A DNA stretch of 32,131 nucleotides, taken from assembly GCF_000169175.1 (NCBI RefSeq), contig NZ_AAWS01000073.1, positions 1-32,131 of the forward strand, written 5' to 3'. A program made the translations under genes and the position numbers. This DNA comes from Microscilla marina ATCC 23134 (GTDB taxonomy: Bacteria > Bacteroidota > Bacteroidia > Cytophagales > Microscillaceae). Position 1 is the stretch's first letter, and each line of letters begins with the position of its first letter. Shown here one piece after another: positions 6,708-14,253 of the stretch. The notes under the pieces were generated by a model. The model did not search any database, was not told the origin of the DNA, and saw nothing but the letters and a program-made list of their open reading frames with translations.

Positions 6708-8039
6708 ATGAACTTATATCAATTATACAAAACCATTTTTATGCGCAAGCGCCCCGAAGACGTGGCGGCAATGGTCATGGAACTGATAGGCAATGAACTG
6801 ACCAAGGCACAACACATTACCCTAAACAAAGCTGCCAAAGGAAGCCTTAAAAACCGCTTTATGCAGTACACCTCTATGATGCAGTCTTTTGCCATGCCGT
6901 CTGGTGCCAACCGCCAGGTCAACAAAGCTGCAGAGCTTTTCAGGCTTGACCAAGTGCCCGAAGTAGACGGACACGATCCTGAAGCCATTGAGGGTTTTAT
7001 TAAAAAACTGTCGCCTCAAATCAATAAAACTTTTGGCAAAAACGATTTTATGCACCACCGCCTGAACCGACTTTCGCGCAAGGCTATAGGGTTAGACATT
7101 TCGAAGCGTCGCTACAACAAACTGTTCAGGCACTTGCAAAGAATGGAAACCAAATTGGAGGGGTTGATTGCAGCCTATAAAAAACGAGCATTTCAGCAAG
7201 TAGCAAAGCACGGCATTGTACATCGTTTGAGTTACGATATGTTTGCTCAAGACAAATATACGGCTTGTTTTATTGCCTACTACACCGCACGTTGCAATTT
7301 GCGCAGCGAATTTACGGTAAATGGGCAAACTCGTCCGTTTGACAAAATATCTCAGATGTTGCTGAAGCTAAGCGAAGACAAGGGTACCCCCAACTACCTG
7401 GCAATGGCTTATGTGTATCCAGTGGCGCAAACCCTGGAAAAACTCAGCGACCATGAACGTGGACAGCTGTTGGGCAAATGGACCAGCCTGTTGGAAGAAC
7501 TGGCGGGTATGCTCAAAAAGCTATGGCACGATAATCAAATCAATAAAGAAACGATGGTGGTAAAACGAGGTAATGACTCGTCTACCTGGAACATTACTGC
7601 CGGAGCCTGGAACAAAGCCCGTGATGCCTGGATGAATATGATCTATGCAATGGGGGCAGAGTTTGTACTGGATACCATGTGTTTTGGTAAAGTGATGCGT
7701 TTGATAGCGGGCGACTTGGCGGCTTGGCATCGGACGGCAGGCAGTGGGCTGGAGCCAAATACACAGGTATGGCAACGTTTGCCGTTGCCCTGGGAGGTGT
7801 TTGAAGGGGAAGCTACTTGCAATAAGTCTACAGTAAAAAGGGCATGCCAACGCGCTGGGCTTGACCCTGAATTGTCGGGTTGGATTGCCCCTCGTACGGT
7901 AGGGGTGGCAGAGTTTACGCCTACGCCCGAACTAGTACATGGGGTAAGTGTAGCGAATCCATTTTTGGCTACTTTGCTCAAAAAACAGGGAGTTTTTTCA
8001 GGTAAAAAGCTGAAACCATTGAAGACAAATTTAAATTGA
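6708..8039 (+). CDS. Uncharacterised 443-residue protein downstream of tRNA-like genes
   Basis: I do not recognise a named family. The frame is open from a GTG at 6600, but the first 36 residues would be encoded by repeat copies A3 and B2, so the ATG at 6708 (MNLYQLYKTIFMRK) is preferred. The protein has no signal peptide. Residues about 1-300 look largely helical and basic, with SKRRYNKLFRHLQRMETKL near 135-155. The C-terminal third has a dense run of conserved-looking aromatic and polar motifs: KRGNDSSTWNITAGAWNKAR, then CFGKVMRL, AAWHRTAG, RLPLPWEV and SGWIAPR. Such motifs suggest a real domain, possibly enzymatic or RNA binding, but that is inference. The gene lies on the same strand as the two tRNA-like genes and is closed by a strong terminator, so all could share one transcript. 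Confidence 0.7.
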   Translation: MNLYQLYKTIFMRKRPEDVAAMVMELIGNELTKAQHITLNKAAKGSLKNRFMQYTSMMQSFAMPSGANRQVNKAAELFRLDQVPEVDGHDPEAIEGFIKKLSPQINKTFGKNDFMHHRLNRLSRKAIGLDISKRRYNKLFRHLQRMETKLEGLIAAYKKRAFQQVAKHGIVHRLSYDMFAQDKYTACFIAYYTARCNLRSEFTVNGQTRPFDKISQMLLKLSEDKGTPNYLAMAYVYPVAQTLEKLSDHERGQLLGKWTSLLEELAGMLKKLWHDNQINKETMVVKRGNDSSTWNITAGAWNKARDAWMNMIYAMGAEFVLDTMCFGKVMRLIAGDLAAWHRTAGSGLEPNTQVWQRLPLPWEVFEGEATCNKSTVKRACQRAGLDPELSGWIAPRTVGVAEFTPTPELVHGVSVANPFLATLLKKQGVFSGKKLKPLKTNLN

Positions 8040-8054
8040 CCAATGAAAACACTG

Positions 8055-8092
8055 GCCATAAGGCGCTTAAAATTGAGCACCTTGTGGCTTTT
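8055..8092 (+). terminator. Strong intrinsic terminator after the 443-residue protein gene
   Basis: A 13-bp stem with one mismatch and one wobble pair (GCCATAAGGCGCT at 8055-8067 against AGCACCTTGTGGC at 8076-8088) closes an 8-base loop and is followed by TTTT. It starts 15 bases after the stop codon. Two further hairpins follow at 8106-8134 (AGGGTG/CACCCT) and 8170-8187 (CACAGT/ACTGTG). Confidence 0.7.
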
Positions 8093-8280
8093 GTATGCTT
8101 TAGACAGGGTGAAAAATCAAGCTTTTTGCACCCTAAGTAACAGTTGAAAAATAAAGTGATTCGAGTGGCCACAGTATCCCCACTGTGCGGGATTTACAGT
8201 TGGTGGGTGGGGCGATGAATAAAATATTTAGTTGCATAGCTGGCGCTATTAGAAGCCTCTTGTAGGCTAAGTATTACAAT

Positions 8281-8883
8281 TTATTTTTTTGATTTGTATA
8301 TTTCCAAGTATTCTTTGGCTTCTTGTAACAACTCTTCGGCTTCAGAGTTTTTGATGCTGAACTCTGTTTCTTTTGAGTTATTCACCTCAGACACAAGCTT
8401 ATCGTTCTGGTAGTAATACGCTTTCTCAATACTTCCTTTTTCTTTATCTTTTGAAGTACTACCATCGTCTTCTATGGTCACTATGGCTAGTTTACCATCT
8501 TTAAAATAAAACTCCTCAGTTCTTTTACTTATATTTTCGTGAGGGTAAGTTTTTACTCTTACTACTTGATTGTCAAGCACATAAAACTCAATTTTTGACC
8601 ACTTTTGCTTTACTTTTTCTCTCAATTCCTTGGTCGAAACCTCGACAGGTTTTATCTCTTTTATTTTTGTCTCAATTTCACTACGCAAGTTATTGTGAGC
8701 CGCTACTACTTTTTCTTTGTCTACAGCTGTATCGTTGGTAGTAGTTTCTTCAGTATCTTTTTTACTTGTATCCTTTGCTGTAGTATCTGTTTGGGTTGTG
8801 TTTTCTTCTTTTGCTTGCTTGTCTTGGCCACAAGAAAACAACAACCCTGACGCCAATGCGCACATTAAAATCGCTTTTTTCAT
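8281..8883 (-). CDS. Lipoprotein of unknown function with Thr/Lys/Asp-rich linker
   Basis: A 200-residue exported lipoprotein. The N-terminus MKKAILMCALASGLLFSCG is a type II signal peptide with lipobox LFSC, cleaved before Cys18. Residues about 22-57 form a low-complexity linker rich in T, K, D and E. The rest is a charged domain with a probable coiled coil (ETKIKEIKPVEVSTKELREKV) followed by beta-type repeats, EEFYFKDGKLAIVTIEDDG and KAYYYQNDKLVSEV, which resemble MORN- or RHS-like YxxG(K/Q)L strands. The next gene on this strand (9249-9809) has a similar strand, EEFLYDLDGQLIFYYE, so the two may be distant relatives. Function unknown; a location in the outer or inner membrane facing the periplasm is inferred. 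Confidence 0.7.
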   Translation of the reverse strand: MKKAILMCALASGLLFSCGQDKQAKEENTTQTDTTAKDTSKKDTEETTTNDTAVDKEKVVAAHNNLRSEIETKIKEIKPVEVSTKELREKVKQKWSKIEFYVLDNQVVRVKTYPHENISKRTEEFYFKDGKLAIVTIEDDGSTSKDKEKGSIEKAYYYQNDKLVSEVNNSKETEFSIKNSEAEELLQEAKEYLEIYKSKK

Positions 8884-9000
8884 TTTTTTACTTTTGTATT
8901 TTCCTACTCGTATGGCTTTTCGGTTCTGCCCCGTTTGTTTAAAGGTTTCTGGTCTCCTTTGGTTAAAGTATTCACTTTCTGTGGCCGAATATACAACATT

Positions 9001-9241
9001 ATTAATTACGAATTATGAATGAGAGAATTACGAATGGGCGCGAAGCGAGACTAAGAACTACAGGTTTCTATTTTCAAATTTTATAAGTTTTTAAAAATCA
9101 ATGTGTTATAGGGTGGATGGGATACTTGAAAACCAGCCTAAAGGCTAATAGCTTTAGGCTGTAGAAGCTACTGACTTCGGGCTAAATTACAAATGGTCTT
9201 GCCCTGTTCGCAATTGATTTATTCGTAATTCTCTTCCTCAT
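9001..9241. repeat. Intergenic element bounded by inverted AATTACGAAT copies, with an internal hairpin
   Basis: The gap 8884-9248 has no gene. Its right part is bounded by inverted copies of GAGAATTACGAAT (around 9022-9034, and its complement around 9221-9233). Inside is a 9-bp perfect hairpin, AGCCTAAAG (9135-9143) against CTTTAGGCT (9152-9160). The segment AATTACGAATGGGCGCGAAGC resembles the reverse complement of the direct repeats at 281-484. This points to a mobile or recombining intergenic repeat family. Confidence 0.5.
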
Positions 9242-9248
9242 GATTAAA

Positions 9249-9809
9249 CTACTCTCTATACCTGGCCATTTGGGTATCAAATTTTTTGTGGTAAGTGTTT
9301 CCTTTATTCCAGGCCAATTTTAGAAAGTTTTCGTTCTGGTCAATTGTAGTCTTGTCAAATACCTGACGGTCTTTGACAATATGAATCGCTTTGCCTTTGT
9401 TAAAATAAATAGAAATTTCACCGTAGAGCTTTTTCTTATCGTTGCGCTTTTCATAATAAAAAATTAGTTGACCATCCAAGTCATACAAAAACTCTTCATA
9501 ATCAAGTGTTTTTTTTACTACTGTTTTTATGGTAATGGTACGGATGGTAGGAGCTGCCTTACCACTGAAACTGTAAAAATAGCGTTCAAACCTTTTGTAA
9601 TCTCCTTGCTTAGGCAAGCCTTTTCCGGTAGAGTTAAAGTTATATTCGTTGATATAGTACTTCTCTTGAGTAATCTTATCTTTGATATAATAATATAAAT
9701 CCTGAATGTAACGCACTTTTTTGTTTTGAGCTTGCCCCATGCTTTGAGTGCCCAAAAACAACCCTGCTACCAATCCTAAAAGCAACCTCATTTTTCTCAT
9801 TTTCATCAA
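9249..9809 (-). CDS. Secreted protein of unknown function
   Basis: A 186-residue protein with a cleavable signal peptide (MRKMRLLLGLVAGLFLG..SMGQAQ, cleavage likely after AQ). The mature part is rich in Tyr, Lys and Asp and probably beta-stranded, with RYIQDLYYYIKDKITQEKYYINEY and EEFLYDLDGQLIFYYEKRND followed by LYGEISIYFNKGKAIHIVKDRQ. That strand pattern resembles the lipoprotein at 8281-8883, so they may be paralogs that diverged. Several Met codons lie at the start (residues 1, 2, 4 and 7) and the exact start is uncertain by a few residues. No catalytic motif is seen. The gap 9810-10318 upstream holds no gene. Confidence 0.6.
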   Translation of the reverse strand: MMKMRKMRLLLGLVAGLFLGTQSMGQAQNKKVRYIQDLYYYIKDKITQEKYYINEYNFNSTGKGLPKQGDYKRFERYFYSFSGKAAPTIRTITIKTVVKKTLDYEEFLYDLDGQLIFYYEKRNDKKKLYGEISIYFNKGKAIHIVKDRQVFDKTTIDQNENFLKLAWNKGNTYHKKFDTQMARYRE

Positions 9810-10318
9810 TATTTAAACTAATCCTGACTGTTGTTTTGTATCTACCCAGTTTTATAGCCATACTTTCCTAAAAAGATCATAAGTTTACGGGATAAATCTA
9901 CATCGAGCAATTTTGTTGCTAACAACGAAAAGCTTACGTGTAACTTGCCTTTACGGGGTGAAGGATGATGCAGCTACAAATCTTGTTTTTCTCTGTGTCG
10001 GTCATTGCTTATCAATGGTTGAATAGCTTGTTTTATATACAATGCTCCGCAGTGATTTTAGTCAAAGTTGTTTGCTGTTTAACTTTGTTGAGCACCGATA
10101 TACATCGGTATCTAAGGACTCGCCAGAGGCTCGGTTATCAGTCATTTATGAATTTAAAAACTATTTAATTGGGTGTTTAGGCATACAACCGAAACACTTT
10201 TAAAAATAAAGTGAGTACGCAATCTTAATATAAAATACTGGTTTACAGCATTTAACAAGGTGAACATTTACTCGAATCAGCTATGGACTATCGACTAAAT
10301 ACTATGGACTATTGATAT
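9810..10318. other. Gene-free region with a dispersed palindromic repeat
   Basis: No convincing coding sequence. Position 10079-10140 carries TTAACTTTGTTGAGC followed by the palindrome ACCGATATACATCGGT and TATCTAAGGACTCG. Related copies occur at 22190-22290 (reversed), 25768-25797 and 28660-28735. Just before the next gene (10281-10316), CTATGGACTAT occurs twice, an echo of the GTAGTCTGTAGACCATAG motif in the repeats at 281-484. Confidence 0.5.
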
Positions 10319-10759
10319 ATGAAAAAACTCCTTATTCTGATATACTTTATTGCCTTGGGTAGCCCAGGCTTATATGCTCAAAATCCCTATGCCGTTTGGA
10401 AAACCCTTAAAGATACACAAATCAAAACTAAATATGATTCTCAAAAAAGATATGAGGTAGACATCCCACTATTTGGCAGCAAAGTAAAAGCCCTCAATGG
10501 CAAAAGTATCACCATCAAAGGTTATCTTATACCTATAGAAGCCTACACCAAGCAGGGCTTTTTTATACTATCGGCGTTGCCTTACAACCTTTGTTATTTT
10601 TGTGGAGGAGCAGGCCCCGAAACCGTGATGGAGGTAACCAGCCAACAAAAAATTAAATACACTGACAAACCTATAGTGCTCAAAGGCATACTCAAACTCA
10701 ACGCTACCAACCCCAACCACTTGATGTACCGTTTGCAAAACGCAGTGGTGGTGAGGTAG
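10319..10759 (+). CDS. Secreted DUF3299-like protein
   Basis: A 146-residue exported protein. The signal peptide is MKKLLILIYFIALGSPGLYAQ, with cleavage after YAQ. The mature domain contains LNGKSITIKGYLIPIEAY and the cysteine segment LPYNLCYFCGGAGPETVMEV, matching the DUF3299-type pattern of a CxxC-containing small beta domain, and ends in a KGILKLNATNPNHLMYRL strand. In this family the paired cysteines may bind metal or form a disulphide; the role is not established. It is followed 52 bases later by a secreted M28 peptidase, and the gap contains ATTCGTAATT repeats (10776-10800). Confidence 0.7.
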   Translation: MKKLLILIYFIALGSPGLYAQNPYAVWKTLKDTQIKTKYDSQKRYEVDIPLFGSKVKALNGKSITIKGYLIPIEAYTKQGFFILSALPYNLCYFCGGAGPETVMEVTSQQKIKYTDKPIVLKGILKLNATNPNHLMYRLQNAVVVR

Positions 10760-10811
10760 TGTTTGGTTTTTAACAATTCGTAATTTTCTCACTCGTAATT
10801 GAAGTATATAT

Positions 10812-12218
10812 ATGAAAAACAATTACTGTAACCATCCAAAAGCAATACTACTACTATTGCTGATGTGGTGGGTGGTGCCAGGGCAGGCACAAAACAATAA
10901 AAAGTCTACAAAAGACCAGCAACTCATTCGTAAAATGTATGACTTGTCGCTTACTCAACCCAAGGCCTATGAGTGGCTCGACTTTTTGTGCAACAAAATA
11001 GGTGGACGCCTGGCAGGGTCGCCTCAGGCAGCAGCGGCGGTAGAGTTTACCCGGCAAGTCATGGATACTTTAGGCGTTGACCGGGTATTTTTGCAAGACG
11101 TAATGGTGCCCCACTGGGTACGTGGCGACAAAGAAATAGGTAAAATTGTAAATTCACAAAAAATAGGCTCACAAGAGGTGCGTGTATGTGCTTTGGGCAA
11201 CTCTGTAGGTACGGGTGGGCAAGGCATTGCCGCCGAAGTAGTAGAGGTAAAAAACTTTGACGAGCTGCGTAAACTAGGCAAAGGTCTGGTACAAGGTAAA
11301 ATCGTGTTTTTTAACCGTCCTTTTGACAATACCAAAATTGCTACTTTCAGGGCTTATGGAGGTGCAGTAAATCAGCGAGGCTCTGGAGCCTCAGAAGCTG
11401 CCAAACTGGGAGCTATAGGCATGGTAGTACGTTCTATGACTGGTCGAATAGATGACTACCCTCATACTGGCAGTTTGCGTTACCAGCTAAATGTGCCTAA
11501 AATACCAGCGGTGGCAATCAGTACCAAAGGTGCCGAATTGTTGAGTAGTTTGCTTAAAGACGATCGCAAGCTTAAGTTTTACTTTCGTACTACTTGCAAA
11601 ATGCTCAAAGAGAAAAAGTCGTACAATGTGGTGGGCGAGCTCAAAGGCACACAGTACCCTGACGAAATTATTGTAGTGGGTGGCCACTTAGACTCTTGGG
11701 ACACTGGTGATGGTGCCCACGACGATGGGGCTGGGGTGGTTCAATCTATGGACGTATTACGTTTGATCAAAGCAGCAGGCATCAAGCCCAAAAGAACAAT
11801 CAGAGCAGTCATGTTCATGAATGAAGAAAACGGGTTGCGTGGTGGGCGCAAATATGCTGAGCTGGCGGCTCAAAATAAAGAAAAACACATTGCTGCACTA
11901 GAGTCCGATGCAGGCGGTTTCAGCCCGCGTGCCATTGGAATAAACAATGATTTTAAGAAGTTTGCTAAAGTGCAAAAATGGGCAAAACTTTTTGCCCCTT
12001 ATGGAGTACAGTTGCGCCAAGGTGGGGGAGGAGCCGATATAGGACCATTGCGTACTCAAGGCGTAACGATTATGGGTTTAAGCCCTGATGGGCAACGTTA
12101 TTTTGACTACCACCACACCGAAACTGATACCTTTGACAAGGTAAACCCTCGTGAGCTACAATTGGGGGCGGCGGCAATGGCCACCATGGTTTATTTGTTG
12201 GCAGAGTATGGTTTATAG
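10812..12218 (+). CDS. Secreted M28 family metallopeptidase (carboxypeptidase Q-like)
   Basis: A 468-residue exported zinc peptidase. Residues 1-26 form a signal peptide (LLLLLMWWVVPGQAQ). A helical cap with GGRLAGSPQAAAAVEF leads into a region of about 110 residues resembling the protease-associated (PA) insert of plasma glutamate carboxypeptidases. The M28 catalytic core shows the expected ligands in order: GGHLDSWDTGDGAHDDGAG (His, bridging Asp), MNEENGLRGG (catalytic and metal Glu), LESDAGGFSP (Asp) and YHHTETDTFD (His). The length fits carboxypeptidase Q-like enzymes, which release N-terminal or unsubstituted dipeptide residues. It probably acts in the periplasm or outside the cell on peptides, next to a C1 peptidase, consistent with a proteolytic marine heterotroph. 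Confidence 0.92.
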   Translation: MKNNYCNHPKAILLLLLMWWVVPGQAQNNKKSTKDQQLIRKMYDLSLTQPKAYEWLDFLCNKIGGRLAGSPQAAAAVEFTRQVMDTLGVDRVFLQDVMVPHWVRGDKEIGKIVNSQKIGSQEVRVCALGNSVGTGGQGIAAEVVEVKNFDELRKLGKGLVQGKIVFFNRPFDNTKIATFRAYGGAVNQRGSGASEAAKLGAIGMVVRSMTGRIDDYPHTGSLRYQLNVPKIPAVAISTKGAELLSSLLKDDRKLKFYFRTTCKMLKEKKSYNVVGELKGTQYPDEIIVVGGHLDSWDTGDGAHDDGAGVVQSMDVLRLIKAAGIKPKRTIRAVMFMNEENGLRGGRKYAELAAQNKEKHIAALESDAGGFSPRAIGINNDFKKFAKVQKWAKLFAPYGVQLRQGGGGADIGPLRTQGVTIMGLSPDGQRYFDYHHTETDTFDKVNPRELQLGAAAMATMVYLLAEYGL

Positions 12219-12248
12219 AGAATACTCGTCTAATATTTAGCTATGCTT

Positions 12249-12269
12249 GTCAGGTTTTTGAAATCTGCC
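12249..12269 (+). terminator. Possible hairpin terminator after the M28 gene
   Basis: GTCAGGTTT pairs with AAATCTGCC (one mismatch, one wobble) across a 3-base loop, 31 bases after the stop codon. There is no T run after it, so a simple intergenic repeat is also possible. Confidence 0.3.
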
Positions 12270-12394
12270 AGGTATAAAACTTGAATTCTGAGATAACCCA
12301 ACCTCGTTTTGCTTTACTCTAAAACTATGTAAGAAGCTGCATCGTTGCAAGTATTATAATGAATAAACTTTCTTGTTCACATAAAAAAACGGCA

Positions 12395-13462
12395 ATGAAA
12401 TATATCTATACTTTTCTTATACTTTGTATGGCAGGGCAACTTTCGGCACAGCAACTTCCGGGGTTTACCATTGTTAAAAAAAATGATGCTACCTCTATCA
12501 AAAACCAAAGCAGATCGGGTACCTGCTGGAGTTTTGCCGCAGTATCTTTTATCGAGAGTGAATTGTTGCGTCAGGGGAAACGACCCCTCGACTTGTCTGA
12601 AATGTATATTGCCCGTATGATTTATCAACAAAAAGCCACCATGTATGTACGTATGATGGGGCACTCATTTTTTACAGCAGGTGGGCAACCCCACGATGTA
12701 ATGAATGCTATACGTGATTTTGGTATTGTACCCGAAAGTGTGTATTCGGGCAGAATACACGGCGAGCAGTATCACAACCACGCTAGGTTAGACACTGCCG
12801 CAAAAAAATTTGTAGTAAGTATCAGTAAGAAAAAGGGGCGTCAACTTCCGGTAAACTGGCAGGCAGATTTTTCGGCAATATTAGATGCTCAACTGGGCAA
12901 TGTACCCCAAACATTTGCCTACCAAGGCAAAAGATATACTCCTCAGAGCTACGCCAAAACCCAGGTAGGTTTAAATACCAACGACTATATAACCCTCACT
13001 TCTTATAACCATCACCCTTTTTACCAGCCTTTTTGTCTTGAGTCGCGTTACAACTGGTCGTTTGGTTTATACCATAATGTGCCACTCAACGAGTTTATGC
13101 AAACGATTGACTATGCCCTGGAGCAGGGGTATACATTGGTATGGAACGGCGATGTTACCGAAAAAACATTCAAGTTTCGTTCATCGCTGGCAACTATTCC
13201 GGGCAATCAAAACATTGACCAGCAAATGCGGCAAGCCAGCTTCGACAACCACGCCACTACCGTAGACCACGTGATGCACATTGTAGGCATTGCCCAAAAA
13301 GGCAAAGAGAAATACTACATTGTGAAAAATTCGTGGGGCACCCACAACCAGTGTGGAGGCTATATGTATTTGTCAGAGGGTTTTATCAAACTCAAAACAG
13401 TATCGTTGATGTTGCACAAAGAGGCGTTGCTTAAAATTCTCAAGAAGAAATTAAAGTTTTAG
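12395..13462 (+). CDS. Secreted C1 family cysteine peptidase (bleomycin hydrolase/aminopeptidase C-like)
   Basis: A papain-fold cysteine peptidase of about 355 residues. The ATG at 12395 is preferred over the upstream in-frame ATG at 12359 because it begins a clean signal peptide, MKYIYTFLILCMAGQLSAQ. The catalytic Cys lies in NQSRSGTCWSFAA, the His in TVDHVMHIVGIA and the Asn in IVKNSWGT, in the order expected of the C1 family. The distance between Cys and His and the YQGKRYTPQSYAK and DYITLTSYNHHPFY segments match the bleomycin hydrolase subgroup rather than papain. Cytosolic bleomycin hydrolases lack a leader, so export here is a Bacteroidota-style variation. It ends 6 bases before the end of convergent ruvC. 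Confidence 0.92.
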   Translation: MKYIYTFLILCMAGQLSAQQLPGFTIVKKNDATSIKNQSRSGTCWSFAAVSFIESELLRQGKRPLDLSEMYIARMIYQQKATMYVRMMGHSFFTAGGQPHDVMNAIRDFGIVPESVYSGRIHGEQYHNHARLDTAAKKFVVSISKKKGRQLPVNWQADFSAILDAQLGNVPQTFAYQGKRYTPQSYAKTQVGLNTNDYITLTSYNHHPFYQPFCLESRYNWSFGLYHNVPLNEFMQTIDYALEQGYTLVWNGDVTEKTFKFRSSLATIPGNQNIDQQMRQASFDNHATTVDHVMHIVGIAQKGKEKYYIVKNSWGTHNQCGGYMYLSEGFIKLKTVSLMLHKEALLKILKKKLKF

Positions 13463-13468
13463 CTTGGC

Positions 13469-14035
13469 TTATTTCTTGGCAATCCTGTTGGGGTTGTCTT
13501 TCAGAAAACTTCCCCAGCTTTTTGCTTTGTTCATACCACCAAGTTTACCTTGAAAGTAATGGCAGAGCGCCACACCTAAGGCATCGGAGGCATCCAATGT
13601 GTCATTTTCGTGAAAAGTAAAGTTCAGTTGTTTTTCCAACATTCTTGCTACTTGTTCTTTGGAGGCATTGCCACTACCCGTGACCGATTGTTTTACTTTG
13701 CGAGGGGCGTACTCGGCTATAGGTATTTGTCGTACCAAAGCTGCTGACATGGCCACCCCCTGTGCCCTGCCAAGTTTGAGCGCGGCCTGCACGTTTTTGC
13801 CCATAAATGGCGCTTCCAGTGCCATTTCGTCGGGGAGGTACTCCTCTACCAACTGGCTTACCCTTTCAAATATTTTTTTGAGTTTTAGTGCGTGATTGCT
13901 GTATTTTGCCAAATGAATTACTCCGTATTGTACGACACTTACTTTTTTGCCTTTGACCAGGATCAATCCGTAGCCCATCAATTGAGTACCAGGATCGATG
14001 CCTATGATAATTTTTTCGCCTTCTTTTTTTTCCAT
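13469..14035 (-). CDS. ruvC: Crossover junction endodeoxyribonuclease RuvC
   Basis: Holliday junction resolvase that cuts four-way DNA junctions with RuvAB during recombinational repair. The RNase H-like fold and acidic tetrad are visible: Asp14 in IIIGIDPGT, Glu74 in MALEAPF, and the paired Asp in TLDASDALGVALCHY near residues 143-150. LGRAQGVAMSAA and the EYAPRKVKQSVTGSGNASKEQV segment are characteristic. The protein is 188 residues from the ATG at 14035; an in-frame GTG at 14053 would add six residues. The C-terminal tail (AKSWGSFLKDNPNRIAKK) is longer than in E. coli RuvC but ordinary for Bacteroidota. It converges with the C1 peptidase gene, and ruvA/ruvB are not in the window. Confidence 0.96.
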   Translation of the reverse strand: MEKKEGEKIIIGIDPGTQLMGYGLILVKGKKVSVVQYGVIHLAKYSNHALKLKKIFERVSQLVEEYLPDEMALEAPFMGKNVQAALKLGRAQGVAMSAALVRQIPIAEYAPRKVKQSVTGSGNASKEQVARMLEKQLNFTFHENDTLDASDALGVALCHYFQGKLGGMNKAKSWGSFLKDNPNRIAKK

Positions 14036-14253
14036 AAGTATTGATTTGCTCACTAAGAAACCAACGTTTTGCCTGAATTTTAGCCGAGCAAGTCAAGTAC
14101 TTATTAGCTAAAACTTGTATCTTGCTACTCAACTGTATTTGCGAATAAAAAACATTGAATTTTAAATGACCTTGGAGCACACTTTTGGTGTGGCAATCTC
14201 TTTTTACTTTATTCGATTTTTACACCTCTGGCAACCCCTAAAGTATTGATTCC

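Noticed and set aside
9965-10168. 67-residue plus-strand frame
   Set aside because: It includes the dispersed palindromic repeat and lacks protein-like composition.
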